From NCBI RefSeq assembly GCF_003112435.1, contig NZ_BDOQ01000003.1, positions 372,001-436,000 on the forward strand: a stretch of DNA of 64,000 nt, written 5' to 3'. Within the stretch, counting starts at the first letter, position 1, and each line of letters begins with the position of its first letter. Source of the DNA: Novimethylophilus kurashikiensis. Lineage in GTDB: Bacteria; Pseudomonadota; Gammaproteobacteria; Burkholderiales; Methylophilaceae. Positions 39,461-48,314 of the stretch are shown piece by piece. The notes beneath the pieces were generated by a model. That model was not told where the DNA came from and searched no databases. It worked only from the letters and a program-made list of their open reading frames with translations. The position numbers were made by a program, and so were the translations under genes.

Positions 39461-41029
39461 ATGGGCACCCGTCCCGAAGGTTACTGGCGCTCACTGCTGC
39501 TGCTTAACCTGTATCGCCTGGTTGTCGCCGGCGTTCTGCTGACCGTAGGCCAAGTCATGGCCCAGCATCAGTCCTGGGCAGACTACGATGCACGATTGTT
39601 CAGTACTGCGTCGGGGCTTTACCTCGTTTTCGGCGCTGCTTCTTTCATTGCTGCCAAGGTTCGCTGGCCACGTTTCAATCGTCAGCTTACCGTACAAGTG
39701 CTGGCCGACATCGCCTTCATTACTACCATCATGTATGCCAGCGGCGGCGTCAAGAGCGGCTTCGGCCTGCTGCTGGTGGTGTCGATCGCAGCCGCCAGCC
39801 TAGTCAGTCACGGACGGCTTGCCCTGTTTTATGCGGCCACCGCCTCGATCGCAGTTCTGCTCGAACAATCCTGGCAATTCATCGCCTGGAACGAGCAGTT
39901 CGAGGACTACACGCATGCAGTCATGCTCAGCCTCAGCTTCTTCGCCACGGCATTGCTGGCCTACAGTTTTGCACGACGCACCGAGGAAAGCGAAGCCCTG
40001 GCCTCGCAGCGCGGCGTGGACCTCGCCAATCTTGCCGAGGTTAACCAATTAATCATCCGCGACATGCCGGACGGCGTGCTGGTCGTCGACCGCCACCTCA
40101 AGCTCCGGCAGCTCAATGAGCAAGCACGCATTTTGATGGGGATGGAAAATGCTTCGGAAGACACCTTGCTGGAGGATTCTGCGCCCCAATTGGCCGCACT
40201 GCTGCATAGCTGGATGTCGGGAAAATCCGGCCTGGAAAACAATTACACATTTCCCGTCGCCGGTCGCGAGTTGCAACTGCGCCTGGCCCAGGTAGGTTCA
40301 GGCAGGGAGTTAGGTGCGGTCGTCTTCGTCAGCGATCAAAGCCAGCTCCAGTCGCAGGCTCAGCAGTTGAAGTTGGCAGCGCTCGGCCGTCTCACAGCGA
40401 ATATTGCGCATGAAATACGCAACCCTTTAAGCGCCATCAGCCATGCATCGCAGCTGTTGCTGGAAGACGCGGCCAGCGATCCCACCCAGCAACGTTTGCT
40501 GAATATTATCGGTGCCAATGTGCAGCGTCTCGACGGCATGGTGCAGGACGTCCTGCAACTGAACCGGCGCGACCGCGCCAAGCCCGAACCTATCGTTCCG
40601 GGCTTATTTCTCCCTGAATTCCATACCCAGTTCTGCCAAACCGAGAATATTCTGGCGGGGGGATTTTCACTCGGACCGGTCACCGACCTGCCGCCCATCC
40701 TATTCGACCCGCGCCAGCTACAACAGATTCTTTGGAACTTGTGCCGCAACGGCTGGCGTCACTCGCAAAAAACCGAAGGCAGCCTTCAGCTATCGGTCAC
40801 CGTCGCCAGCACTCGCATACAGATCGACATTCAGGACGATGGCCCAGGCGTGAGTAACGACGCGCTTTCCCACTTGTTCGAACCGTTCTTCACCACCGAA
40901 TCCAGCGGCACCGGCCTTGGGCTTTACATTGCCCGAGAACTCTGCGAAGCCAACGGCGCCTGGATAGAATATATCGCCCCCCCGGAACGAGGTGCCATGT
41001 TCCGAATTCACGCCAGGAGAGGACTATGA
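39461..41029 (+). CDS. pilS: Sensor histidine kinase PilS
   Basis: 522 aa. Six membrane helices in the first about 190 residues, a PAS domain (about 210-310, RDMPDGVLVVDRHLKLRQLN), the phosphoacceptor helix AHEIRNPLSAIS and an ATPase domain ending GTGLGLYIARELC. PilS senses pilin in the membrane and controls PilR. I used ATG 39461; the reading from 39353 starts inside the PP0621 gene. Overlaps pilR by 4 bp. Confidence 0.92.
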   Translation: MGTRPEGYWRSLLLLNLYRLVVAGVLLTVGQVMAQHQSWADYDARLFSTASGLYLVFGAASFIAAKVRWPRFNRQLTVQVLADIAFITTIMYASGGVKSGFGLLLVVSIAAASLVSHGRLALFYAATASIAVLLEQSWQFIAWNEQFEDYTHAVMLSLSFFATALLAYSFARRTEESEALASQRGVDLANLAEVNQLIIRDMPDGVLVVDRHLKLRQLNEQARILMGMENASEDTLLEDSAPQLAALLHSWMSGKSGLENNYTFPVAGRELQLRLAQVGSGRELGAVVFVSDQSQLQSQAQQLKLAALGRLTANIAHEIRNPLSAISHASQLLLEDAASDPTQQRLLNIIGANVQRLDGMVQDVLQLNRRDRAKPEPIVPGLFLPEFHTQFCQTENILAGGFSLGPVTDLPPILFDPRQLQQILWNLCRNGWRHSQKTEGSLQLSVTVASTRIQIDIQDDGPGVSNDALSHLFEPFFTTESSGTGLGLYIARELCEANGAWIEYIAPPERGAMFRIHARRGL

Positions 41030-42375
41030 ATCAGCAGGCGTCATGCCTGATCGTGGACGATGAGGCCGACATCCGCGAACTGCTCGTGCTCACCCTGGAG
41101 CGCATGCAGATCAGCGCCGACAGCGCCAGCAACCTGGAAGAAGCGCGCTCGCTTTTGGAGCGACGCGAATACGGGTTGTGCCTCACCGACATGAAGCTTC
41201 CCGATGGCAGCGGCCTAGACCTGGTACGTCATATCACCCAGTTCAAGCCGGGCGTGCCAGTGGCGGTGATCACCGCCTACGGCAGCGCGGAAAATGCCGT
41301 TGCCGCGCTCAAGGCCGGAGCTTTCGATTACCTATCCAAACCGATCTCGCTTAAACAATTGCGGCCGCTCATCGAAAGCGCACTGCGTCTTACCACCGCC
41401 GGCAATGCAAAAACCGATCAACAACACACCTTGTTCGGCGAATCGGCACCTATCCGCCAAGTCCGCGCCATGATCGAGAAACTGGCGCGCAGCCAAGCGC
41501 CGGTCCATATTTCAGGGGAGTCGGGCACAGGCAAGGAACTCGCAGCCCGGCTCATCCACGCCAGCGGGCCCCGTCGGGAAGGCCCATTCGTCGCGGTCAA
41601 TTGCGGCGCACTGCCGGAAAACCTCATCGAGAGCGAATTCTTCGGCTATCGCAAAGGTGCGTTCACAGGCGCCAATCAGGACCGCGAGGGATTTTTCCAG
41701 GCCGCCACTGGCGGCACATTATTTCTGGACGAAGTCGCCGACCTGCCCTTGCCCATGCAGGTCAAACTGTTGCGCGCCATCCAGGAAAAAAAGATTCGCA
41801 AGATCGGCAGTACGCAGGAAGAGCCGGTGGATGTCCGCATCATTAGCGCCACGCATCGCAACCTGGCTCAAATGCTTGAAAACGGCGAGTTCCGCCAAGA
41901 CCTGTATTACCGGCTCAACGTCATCGAGCTCAAAATGCCGGCCTTGCGTGAAATGCCTGAGGATATCCCCCGTTTGTCGCAGCGCATCCTGGAGAAGCAA
42001 GCGGCCGCGCTCGGAATGGATGTTCCGGCATTAAACGCCGGGGCCGAGGCCGCGCTAGCCCAACATGCCTTCCCAGGCAACGTACGCGAGCTTGAAAACG
42101 TTTTGGAGCGAGCCTTGGCCTTGTGCGATGGCGAAAGCATCACGGAGGTCGACCTATACCTCGAAACCGGGACAGGCACGACCAGAACGGCGTCCCCGGC
42201 GATGCCTAGCGACATGCCGTTGCCGGAATATCTTGAGAGCCTCGAAAAGCAGGCTATTCTGGATGCGCTCGAGAAAACCAACAACAACCGCACGGCGGCG
42301 GCAAAACTACTGGGCGTAAGCTTTAGGGCGTTACGGTATCGCCTTGCCAAGCTGGGGCTCGGCAAGGACGAATAA
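41026..42375 (+). CDS. pilR: Sigma-54 response regulator PilR
   Basis: 449 aa. Receiver domain (phospho-Asp in LCLTDMKLPDGSG), AAA+ sigma-54 domain (Walker [17 protein letters not shown], Walker B GTLFLDEVADL) and Fis-type helix-turn-helix (NRTAAAKLLGVSFRALRYRL). In the known system PilR turns on pilA. No pilA or sigma-54 promoter is seen nearby; the lone prepilin gene 6.6 kb away has no visible -24/-12 site. A second NtrC-family activator (ntrC) is at the other end of the window. Confidence 0.93.
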   Translation: MNQQASCLIVDDEADIRELLVLTLERMQISADSASNLEEARSLLERREYGLCLTDMKLPDGSGLDLVRHITQFKPGVPVAVITAYGSAENAVAALKAGAFDYLSKPISLKQLRPLIESALRLTTAGNAKTDQQHTLFGESAPIRQVRAMIEKLARSQAPVHISGESGTGKELAARLIHASGPRREGPFVAVNCGALPENLIESEFFGYRKGAFTGANQDREGFFQAATGGTLFLDEVADLPLPMQVKLLRAIQEKKIRKIGSTQEEPVDVRIISATHRNLAQMLENGEFRQDLYYRLNVIELKMPALREMPEDIPRLSQRILEKQAAALGMDVPALNAGAEAALAQHAFPGNVRELENVLERALALCDGESITEVDLYLETGTGTTRTASPAMPSDMPLPEYLESLEKQAILDALEKTNNNRTAAAKLLGVSFRALRYRLAKLGLGKDE

Positions 42376-42384
42376 CGCAGGCGA

Positions 42385-43386
42385 TCAGGAAAGTGCGATG
42401 GTGAGGTAGCTGAGATAAAGCCCCCCGTTGACCCACACGTGCCAGACCTTAAGATTTCCGCGCGAAGCCATCCACCGTAACCACAGCGCCGAGATCAAAG
42501 TAATCACCACGCCCGCCAGCACTTCACGGCGCGGCTCCCACGGAGTGAGCATGATGCCAATAGCCGGCAGCAGCGTTCCCTGGAACACCATAGCACCCGT
42601 GATGTTGCCGAAAGCCAGGGTATCTTTATCCTTGCGTACCCACAGGATGCTGTTGATCTTCTCCGGCAACTCGGTGGCAATCGGAATAATCAGCAACGAC
42701 AGCAACAGCGCGGAAATCCCCAGCAGCGCAGCGGCTTGCTCGACGCCGTGGATAAACCCCTTAGCGCCGGCAACGAGCAAACCGAGCCCTAAAGCTAGCT
42801 GCAACAGAATGATCGGCATATTGTTAGGCAAACCGATGCGGCATAAGAACATGGGCGCATCCGCCTCAGTTGCATGGCCTTCTTCCACCAATGCGCTGGA
42901 TGCACGCAGTGTCAGCATGATGTAGATAAAATACGTCAACACCAAGGTGAAACCCAAGGCACCACGGATAGCGAGCTGGGTATGCGGAATGAACAATGCC
43001 AGCGTGGAGAAGGCAAAGGCAGCGATGAAGAAATTCAGATCGCGCACAAAACCGGTTTTTTCGGGCTTGAATTCGCCTTTGGCGCCGCGCAACTTAAGTA
43101 CGGCAAAGGCCAGCAGCGAGATCGACAACGTAGAGAGCATCAACGGGGCCCCGAGAATGGCCCCGACGCCGATTTCCTCGTTGGTAGTCACATTCGCGGT
43201 GCCACCCAGCAGCGCGAGCACCGGCACCAAGGTTTCTGGCAATGCGGTACCGACAGCCGCAAACAGCGAGCCGGTCACGCCTTCTGAAATCTTGAGCTTT
43301 TCGCCGAGATGCTCCAGCGCGTTGGTAAATACTTCCGCTGCCACCAGGATAACCAGCAGCATGAAAACCAGTTCGAGAAAAATCAT
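42385..43386 (-). CDS. Cation/calcium exchanger (CaCA family) membrane protein
   Basis: 333 aa. About ten membrane helices in two related halves. The alpha repeats are visible: GSLFAAVGTALPETLVP in the first half and LLSLLIIPIATELPEKINS in the second, with the acidic residue in each. This is the sodium/calcium exchanger fold; the ion cannot be assigned. Convergent with pilR (9 bp between stops) and divergent from ampD with a 36-bp gap. Confidence 0.88.
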   Translation of the reverse strand: MIFLELVFMLLVILVAAEVFTNALEHLGEKLKISEGVTGSLFAAVGTALPETLVPVLALLGGTANVTTNEEIGVGAILGAPLMLSTLSISLLAFAVLKLRGAKGEFKPEKTGFVRDLNFFIAAFAFSTLALFIPHTQLAIRGALGFTLVLTYFIYIMLTLRASSALVEEGHATEADAPMFLCRIGLPNNMPIILLQLALGLGLLVAGAKGFIHGVEQAAALLGISALLLSLLIIPIATELPEKINSILWVRKDKDTLAFGNITGAMVFQGTLLPAIGIMLTPWEPRREVLAGVVITLISALWLRWMASRGNLKVWHVWVNGGLYLSYLTIALS

Positions 43387-43422
43387 AAAATCACCATATT
43401 GTTTAATAGCGCCGAGATTTTA

Positions 43423-43980
43423 ATGGATAACGGAATTTGCCGCAGAGTTCCCATCGTTCTTGATGAAGACGGTATTGCGGGGGGCGTGGAATTCATCGCC
43501 TCTCCCAATTTCGACGAGCGTTCGACAGGGGCGGATATCGATCTCATCGTCATCCACAACATCAGCTTGCCGCCCAATCAATTCGGTGGCCCGGGTGTCC
43601 TGCAACTGTTCACCAACCAACTGGATCCAAACGAGCATCCTTATTACCGCGAGATCTACCAACGGCGCGTGTCTGCCCATTTCTTCATCCGCCGCTCGGG
43701 CGAACTCATTCAGTTCGTCCCTTGCAGCAAACGCGCCTGGCATGCCGGCGTATCGTCGTGGCAGGGGCGGGAACGCTGCAATGATTTCTCCATCGGCATC
43801 GAACTGGAAGGCACCGACGACTGCGATTTTGAAGCGGCACAATACGCCATTCTCAACGATTTGATCACCGCCATCAGGGCTCGTTATTCCATTACTGATA
43901 TCACGGGGCATTCGAATATCGCGCCGGATCGAAAAACCGACCCCGGACCGCACTTCGATTGGGAAAAAGTCAAAAAATAA
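43423..43980 (+). CDS. ampD: 1,6-anhydro-N-acetylmuramyl-L-alanine amidase AmpD
   Basis: 185 aa. Cytoplasmic zinc amidase that recycles peptidoglycan turnover products. Metal ligands: His in IVIHNISLPPNQFGG, His in GHSNIAPDRKTDPG and the Asp in the same block. VSAHFFIRRSGELIQFV is the family core. Start ATG 43423; the longer frame from 43309 would run through the exchanger gene on the other strand. No clear ribosome site. Confidence 0.95.
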   Translation: MDNGICRRVPIVLDEDGIAGGVEFIASPNFDERSTGADIDLIVIHNISLPPNQFGGPGVLQLFTNQLDPNEHPYYREIYQRRVSAHFFIRRSGELIQFVPCSKRAWHAGVSSWQGRERCNDFSIGIELEGTDDCDFEAAQYAILNDLITAIRARYSITDITGHSNIAPDRKTDPGPHFDWEKVKK

Positions 43981-43983
43981 ATG

Positions 43984-44007
43984 CACTTACATCGTTCGCA
44001 TTTACAT
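43984..44007 (+). repeat. Direct repeat upstream of the hps promoter
   Basis: CACTTACAT (43984-43992) and CATTTACAT (43999-44007) recur 15 bp apart immediately before the -35 box. They could be activator half-sites; no regulator is known to me. Confidence 0.35.
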
Positions 44008-44015
44008 GTCAAAGG

Positions 44016-44043
44016 TTGACGCGCACCGGGAACCGTCTAAAAT
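44016..44043 (+). promoter_or_regulatory. Sigma-70 promoter of hps
   Basis: TTGACG (44016-44021), 16 bp, TAAAAT (44038-44043). The predicted start near 44050 gives a leader of about 79 nt, containing a small inverted repeat ACATC/GATGT at 44058-44073. Confidence 0.7.
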
Positions 44044-44128
44044 GTAACTAGGCTGCAACATCATTTAAGATGTCGAAAAATACGCACTATAAGCCTGCAA
44101 CTAACCTTAATCATTCGGAGGACGCACC

Positions 44129-44827
44129 ATGGCAAAACCTTTAATCCAAGTCGCACTCGATTGTCTGGATTTCGATCAAACTCTGGCACTTGCCCGTCAA
44201 GCCGCCCCTTATGTCGATATCATCGAAATCGGTACCCCCAATCTGAAACACAACGGCTTGGCACTGGTGAAGGCTGTACGCGCCCAACATCCTGACAAGC
44301 TGATCTTCGCCGATCTGAAGACCATGGATGCGGGTTATTACGAAGCCGAGCCTTTCTACAAGGCTGGCGCTGACATTTGTACCGTTCTGGGCACCGCCGA
44401 CCTCGGCACCATCAAAGGTGTGATCGACGTTGCAAACGCCTACGGCAAGCAAGCCCAAGTCGACCTGATCAATGTCGAAGATAAGGCTGCCCGCGCAAAC
44501 GAAGCTGCCAAGCTGGGCGCACACATCATCGGCATCCACACCGGTATCGACCAACAACTGGCTGGCCAGACCCCGTTTGCCGACCTGGCTGCCCTGGTTG
44601 CCCTCGGCCTCAACGTCAAGGTCTCCGTCGCTGGCGGCATCAAGCAATCCACCGTTCAGCAAGTTGTGAAGTCCGGCCCGAACATCATCGTCGTGGGCGG
44701 CGCAATCACCGGTGCCAAGGCTCCTGAAGTGGCGGCTCGCGAAATCCGCGAACTGGTCGACGCCGCTTCCGGCGAGTCCAAGAGCAGCGGTGGCCTGTTC
44801 GGTTGGCTGAAGAAGCTGCTGGGCTAA
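44129..44827 (+). CDS. hps: 3-hexulose-6-phosphate synthase
   Basis: 232 aa. Joins formaldehyde to ribulose 5-phosphate in the ribulose monophosphate pathway. It is a TIM barrel of the OMP decarboxylase superfamily; the family blocks QVALDCLDFD, DIIEIGTPNLK, FADLKTMDAGYYEAEPFYKAGAD split across strands, and VSVAGGIKQ are present. A CGGAGG ribosome site and a good promoter precede it, and a very strong terminator follows, so it is monocistronic. The last about 20 residues (ending GLFGWLKKLLG) go beyond the usual enzyme and could form an amphipathic helix. The isomerase (phi) is not in the window. Confidence 0.93.
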   Translation: MAKPLIQVALDCLDFDQTLALARQAAPYVDIIEIGTPNLKHNGLALVKAVRAQHPDKLIFADLKTMDAGYYEAEPFYKAGADICTVLGTADLGTIKGVIDVANAYGKQAQVDLINVEDKAARANEAAKLGAHIIGIHTGIDQQLAGQTPFADLAALVALGLNVKVSVAGGIKQSTVQQVVKSGPNIIVVGGAITGAKAPEVAAREIRELVDAASGESKSSGGLFGWLKKLLG

Positions 44828-44855
44828 ACCAGCCATATTAGCGCTCTCGTAGCGT

Positions 44856-44896
44856 TTAAAAATACAAACGGGCCTTCGGGCCCGTTTGTATTTTTA
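44856..44896. terminator. Strong terminator after hps
   Basis: A stem of about 16 bp with a TTCG tetraloop (44857-44873 with 44878-44894), flanked by A and T runs so it serves both hps and the convergent yjbQ. Confidence 0.95.
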
Positions 44897-44922
44897 CTGC
44901 GCGAACTTTTACTGATAGAACG

Positions 44923-45342
44923 TTATTCGCCGATAATCTTCACCAGCACACGCTTCTTGCGGCGGCCATCGAATTCGCCGTAGAAAATCTGTTCCCAAGG
45001 ACCGAAATCCAGCTTGCCGTCGGTCACGGCCACCACCACTTCGCGGCCCATGATCTGGCGCTTCATGTGGGCGTCCGCATTGTCTTCGCCGGTATCATTG
45101 TGGCGATAGGAGCTCACCGGCTCATGCGGTGCCAGGCGTTCCAGCCATTGCGTGTAATCGTGATGCAAGCCAGATTCGTCATCGTTGATGAACACACTGG
45201 CGGTAATATGCATGGCATTCACCAACACCAAGCCTTCGCGCACGCCGCTCTCAGCGAGGCATTCGCGGATTTGCGGGGTAATATTGATAAATGCGACGCG
45301 GGTTGGCGCGTTGTACCAAAGTTCCTTACGATAGCTTTTCAT
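44923..45342 (-). CDS. YjbQ family protein (UPF0047)
   Basis: 139 aa. The YjbQ marks are visible: [36 protein letters not shown] and the end [13 protein letters not shown]. The family has been reported to have weak thiamine-phosphate synthase activity but its real role is unclear. Conserved His residues suggest a metal or ligand site. Convergent with hps, divergent from the Mla-type operon. Confidence 0.9.
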   Translation of the reverse strand: MKSYRKELWYNAPTRVAFINITPQIRECLAESGVREGLVLVNAMHITASVFINDDESGLHHDYTQWLERLAPHEPVSSYRHNDTGEDNADAHMKRQIMGREVVVAVTDGKLDFGPWEQIFYGEFDGRRKKRVLVKIIGE

Positions 45343-45429
45343 AGCATCGACCTGTTGTTATGGATCAAGCGGGCCATTATAGCCCAGCCAAATTACACGG
45401 ATTAAGCAAGACATTTTCGGGAGAACGGC

Positions 45430-46548
45430 ATGACAGACGCGGCGTTTCGCGTCCATCGAGAGCAGGATAACCCACCGCGCGTGGTACTGAGCGGCGACTG
45501 GTCGTTACGGCAGACCAAGGGCCATTTCGCACGGCTGCGCGAGCAGTTGGCCCCGCTATTCGCAGATCCGCAGTTGCGCTGGGATTTGCGGGAAGTCGAG
45601 CGTTTGGATAGCGCCGCCGGCGCCATGCTGCTGCAAGGCTGGCAATATACCTTGGGCGACCGCGTTTTGTTGCGGCCGGAACAGGCCGAGCAGTTAGCCA
45701 CCCTGGCCGCCTTGCCGCGTCGCGACAGTCTCGAACAGCCGCCCATTACCCTGCGCGACATGCTCAAGGGCGCTTGGTGCTACTACTTCGACTTTATCCG
45801 CCACCTCGTCGATTTCGTCATGCTGGTCGGCGCGCTGGTATTGGAAATCGGCTATCTTTTCCGCAAGCCCAGGCAGATTCCATGGAAGGAAATCTCCGCC
45901 AATATCTACAAAGGTGGTGTCATGGCATTGCCGGTGACGGCACTGGTTGGATTCATGATCGGCATCGCCATGAGTTATCTCATGGCCTTGCAGTTGCGCA
46001 AGTTCGGGGCGGACATCTTCATCATCAACATCCTCGGCATGTCCATCATCCGAGAATTCGGCCCGATTCTCATGGCTGTGTTGGTTGCAGGACGCTCCGG
46101 CTCGGCAATGACAGCACAAATCGGCGTCATGCGCGTCACCGAGGAAATCGACGCCTTGGCCGCCATGGGCATTTCGCGAGTGCTACGCTTGGTACTGCCC
46201 AAGGTAGTGGGCCTGGTAGCGGTAGCGCCCTTGCTGGTGTTCTGGACATCCTGCTGGGCGCTGCTGGGTGCCATGCTAGCGGCCAAGCTGCAGCTCGGTA
46301 TCAGCTTCGACTTCTTCATTGAATACCTGCCGCGTGCGGTTAAACCCGTCAATCTCACGTTGGCCATGCTGAAAGCGCTGATGTTCGGCCTGCTGATCGC
46401 CCTCGTCGCTTGTCATTTCGGCTTGCGCATCAAGCCCAATACGGAAAGCCTGTCATCCAGCACTACGGCCTCGGTCGTGGTCGCCATTACCGTGGTCATC
46501 CTGGTTGACGCCGTTTTCGCCATCCTTACGCGGTCCATAGGATTATGA
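45430..46548 (+). CDS. Mla-type ABC permease with N-terminal STAS domain
   Basis: 372 aa. Residues 1-95 look like a STAS domain (LSGDWSL, WDLREVERLDSAAGAML), which normally is a separate MlaB-like protein. From about 110 on it is an MlaE/YrbE permease with five to six helices and the block VLVAGRSGSAMTAQIGVM. The operon continues with an ATPase, an MCE protein and a lipoprotein, so it should move lipids between membranes. Direction and substrate are not known from sequence. Confidence 0.9.
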   Translation: MTDAAFRVHREQDNPPRVVLSGDWSLRQTKGHFARLREQLAPLFADPQLRWDLREVERLDSAAGAMLLQGWQYTLGDRVLLRPEQAEQLATLAALPRRDSLEQPPITLRDMLKGAWCYYFDFIRHLVDFVMLVGALVLEIGYLFRKPRQIPWKEISANIYKGGVMALPVTALVGFMIGIAMSYLMALQLRKFGADIFIINILGMSIIREFGPILMAVLVAGRSGSAMTAQIGVMRVTEEIDALAAMGISRVLRLVLPKVVGLVAVAPLLVFWTSCWALLGAMLAAKLQLGISFDFFIEYLPRAVKPVNLTLAMLKALMFGLLIALVACHFGLRIKPNTESLSSSTTASVVVAITVVILVDAVFAILTRSIGL

Positions 46549-47342
46549 GCGAGGCCGCGAACGACACTATGAGCACTAGCGAACAGCCCATCGTTTGCGA
46601 AATCCATCATCTTTGGACCGAGTTCGACAAACTCGTCGTGCATCGCAACCTCGACCTCACCCTGCGCAAGGGCGAAGTCATGGCCCTCGTCGGCGGGTCC
46701 GGCAGCGGCAAAACGACGTTGCTGCGCCACATTATCGGGCTGACGCAGCCTAGCAGCGGTCAAATCAAATTGTTCGGATACGTCTTGGGCAAACTCAACC
46801 GCGACCAGCAACGGCAATTGCGAAATCGGTTCGGCATGTTGTTCCAGCACGGTGCGCTGTTTTCTGCGCTCAACGTATTCGACAACATTGCCTTTCCGCT
46901 CCGCGAATTGCACCAGTTCGACGAGGACACCATTCATCTATTGGTCATGCACAAGCTGGCACTAGTCGAACTGGAACCCGAACATGCCCAGCTACTGCCG
47001 GCACAGCTTTCGGGCGGGATGATCAAGCGGGTGGCACTGGCTCGCGCCTTGGTGCTCGAGCCGGAACTACTTTTCCTGGACGAGCCTACAGCAGGGCTGG
47101 ACCCTGACCGCAGCGAAGCTTTTGTCGAGCTTATTCAGAACCTGCGGCGTCAGCTAGGGTTGACGGTGCTGTTCATCACCCACGATGTCGCCACGTTGAG
47201 TGCACTGGCAGATCGGGTCGCCGTGCTTGCCGACCAGCATATCGTGGCCAACTGTCCCATCGAGGCGCTTGGCAAGGTCGATCACCCTTTCGTCCGCAAT
47301 TTCTTTCACAGCGTTAAACAACATTTGGCACGTTTGAACTAA
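46545..47342 (+). CDS. Mla-type ABC transporter ATP-binding protein
   Basis: 265 aa. Walker A GGSGSGKTT near residue 50, Q-loop MLFQHGALFS, signature LSGGMIKRVALARA and Walker B LLFLDEPTAGLDP. The Q-loop and LSGGM form match the MlaF family. A 4-bp ATGA overlap couples it to the permease. There are two possible early starts (MSEAANDT and MSTSEQP); I kept the first because of the overlap. Confidence 0.93.
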   Translation: MSEAANDTMSTSEQPIVCEIHHLWTEFDKLVVHRNLDLTLRKGEVMALVGGSGSGKTTLLRHIIGLTQPSSGQIKLFGYVLGKLNRDQQRQLRNRFGMLFQHGALFSALNVFDNIAFPLRELHQFDEDTIHLLVMHKLALVELEPEHAQLLPAQLSGGMIKRVALARALVLEPELLFLDEPTAGLDPDRSEAFVELIQNLRRQLGLTVLFITHDVATLSALADRVAVLADQHIVANCPIEALGKVDHPFVRNFFHSVKQHLARLN

Positions 47343-47351
47343 ACTCGACTT

Positions 47352-48314
47352 ATGGAAAATCGTGCTTACGCCTTTGTCGCCGGCTTTTTTGCGTTGCTGA
47401 TGGGCGCCGCGCTGGCCCTCGGGTTCTGGTGGCTCAGCGGCTCGCATCGACCCGAGTCGGAATACGACATCCTATCGCATTACCCGATCTCCGGTCTCAA
47501 CCCCCAAGTCGCGGTGCGCTATCGCGGCGTCGATGTTGGTCGGGTGCGCGAGATTACGTTCGACCAGTCCGATTTGCGGGCCATCCTCATCCATATCCGC
47601 ATCGACCGCAGCATTCCCATTACGCGCGGCAGTTATGCCAAGCTCGTCTCGCAAGGGCTGACCGGCCTTTCCTATATCGAGCTGGACGATACCGATACCG
47701 ACAAAACACCCATCGGCAACGGCCGCATTCCCCTGCGCGAATCTGACATGCGGCAGCTCATGAATTCAGGCAAGGATATCCTGGACCGGTCGGCGCAGCT
47801 TCTGGAAAGAACCGACCAGCTGATGAAAACGCTCAACACCCTACTGGACGAGCAGAACACCCAGAAAATCAACCGGCTGATTGCCAATATCGAGCAATCC
47901 AGCGCCGAACTGGCCCCTTTGCTTAAGTCTTCGCGCAACACGACAGAAAAGGTCAATGCGCTGCTGGCGGGCATTCATCCGCAAGAGCTCTCCGATGCGC
48001 TCTCCGCTATCAAGCAAGCCTCGTCCAGCATCAAGGAGACTTCCGATTCCGCTCGCCCCGCATTGTCCAAAATTCAACATTCGCTCGATGAATTTGAACG
48101 CATTGGCCGGCATATCGAGCAGTCATCCACGGCATTGAGCGAGACGCTGGATCAGGAAACCCTGCCCCGCGTGCACGAACTGGCCGACCAGTTGCATCGA
48201 GATGCGCAAAGCCTCCATCGCCTGGTCGATACGCTGGAGCAACATCCCCAGAGCCTCATCTACGGCAAGCCGCAGCCCCAGCCCGGCCCCGGCGAAAAAG
48301 GATTTCGTCCATGA
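47352..48314 (+). CDS. MCE/MlaD family lipid-binding protein
   Basis: 320 aa. One N-terminal membrane helix (FVAGFFALLMGAALALGFWWL), an MCE domain of about 80 residues (SGLNPQVAVRYRGVDVGRVREI), then a long helical region of about 190 residues rich in Ser, Leu, Gln and Glu that may form a tunnel or coiled coil. It is thus longer than MlaD and nearer to PqiB/TTG2-type single-MCE proteins with helical tails. Lies in the inner membrane facing the periplasm; overlaps the lipoprotein gene by 4 bp. Confidence 0.9.
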   Translation: MENRAYAFVAGFFALLMGAALALGFWWLSGSHRPESEYDILSHYPISGLNPQVAVRYRGVDVGRVREITFDQSDLRAILIHIRIDRSIPITRGSYAKLVSQGLTGLSYIELDDTDTDKTPIGNGRIPLRESDMRQLMNSGKDILDRSAQLLERTDQLMKTLNTLLDEQNTQKINRLIANIEQSSAELAPLLKSSRNTTEKVNALLAGIHPQELSDALSAIKQASSSIKETSDSARPALSKIQHSLDEFERIGRHIEQSSTALSETLDQETLPRVHELADQLHRDAQSLHRLVDTLEQHPQSLIYGKPQPQPGPGEKGFRP

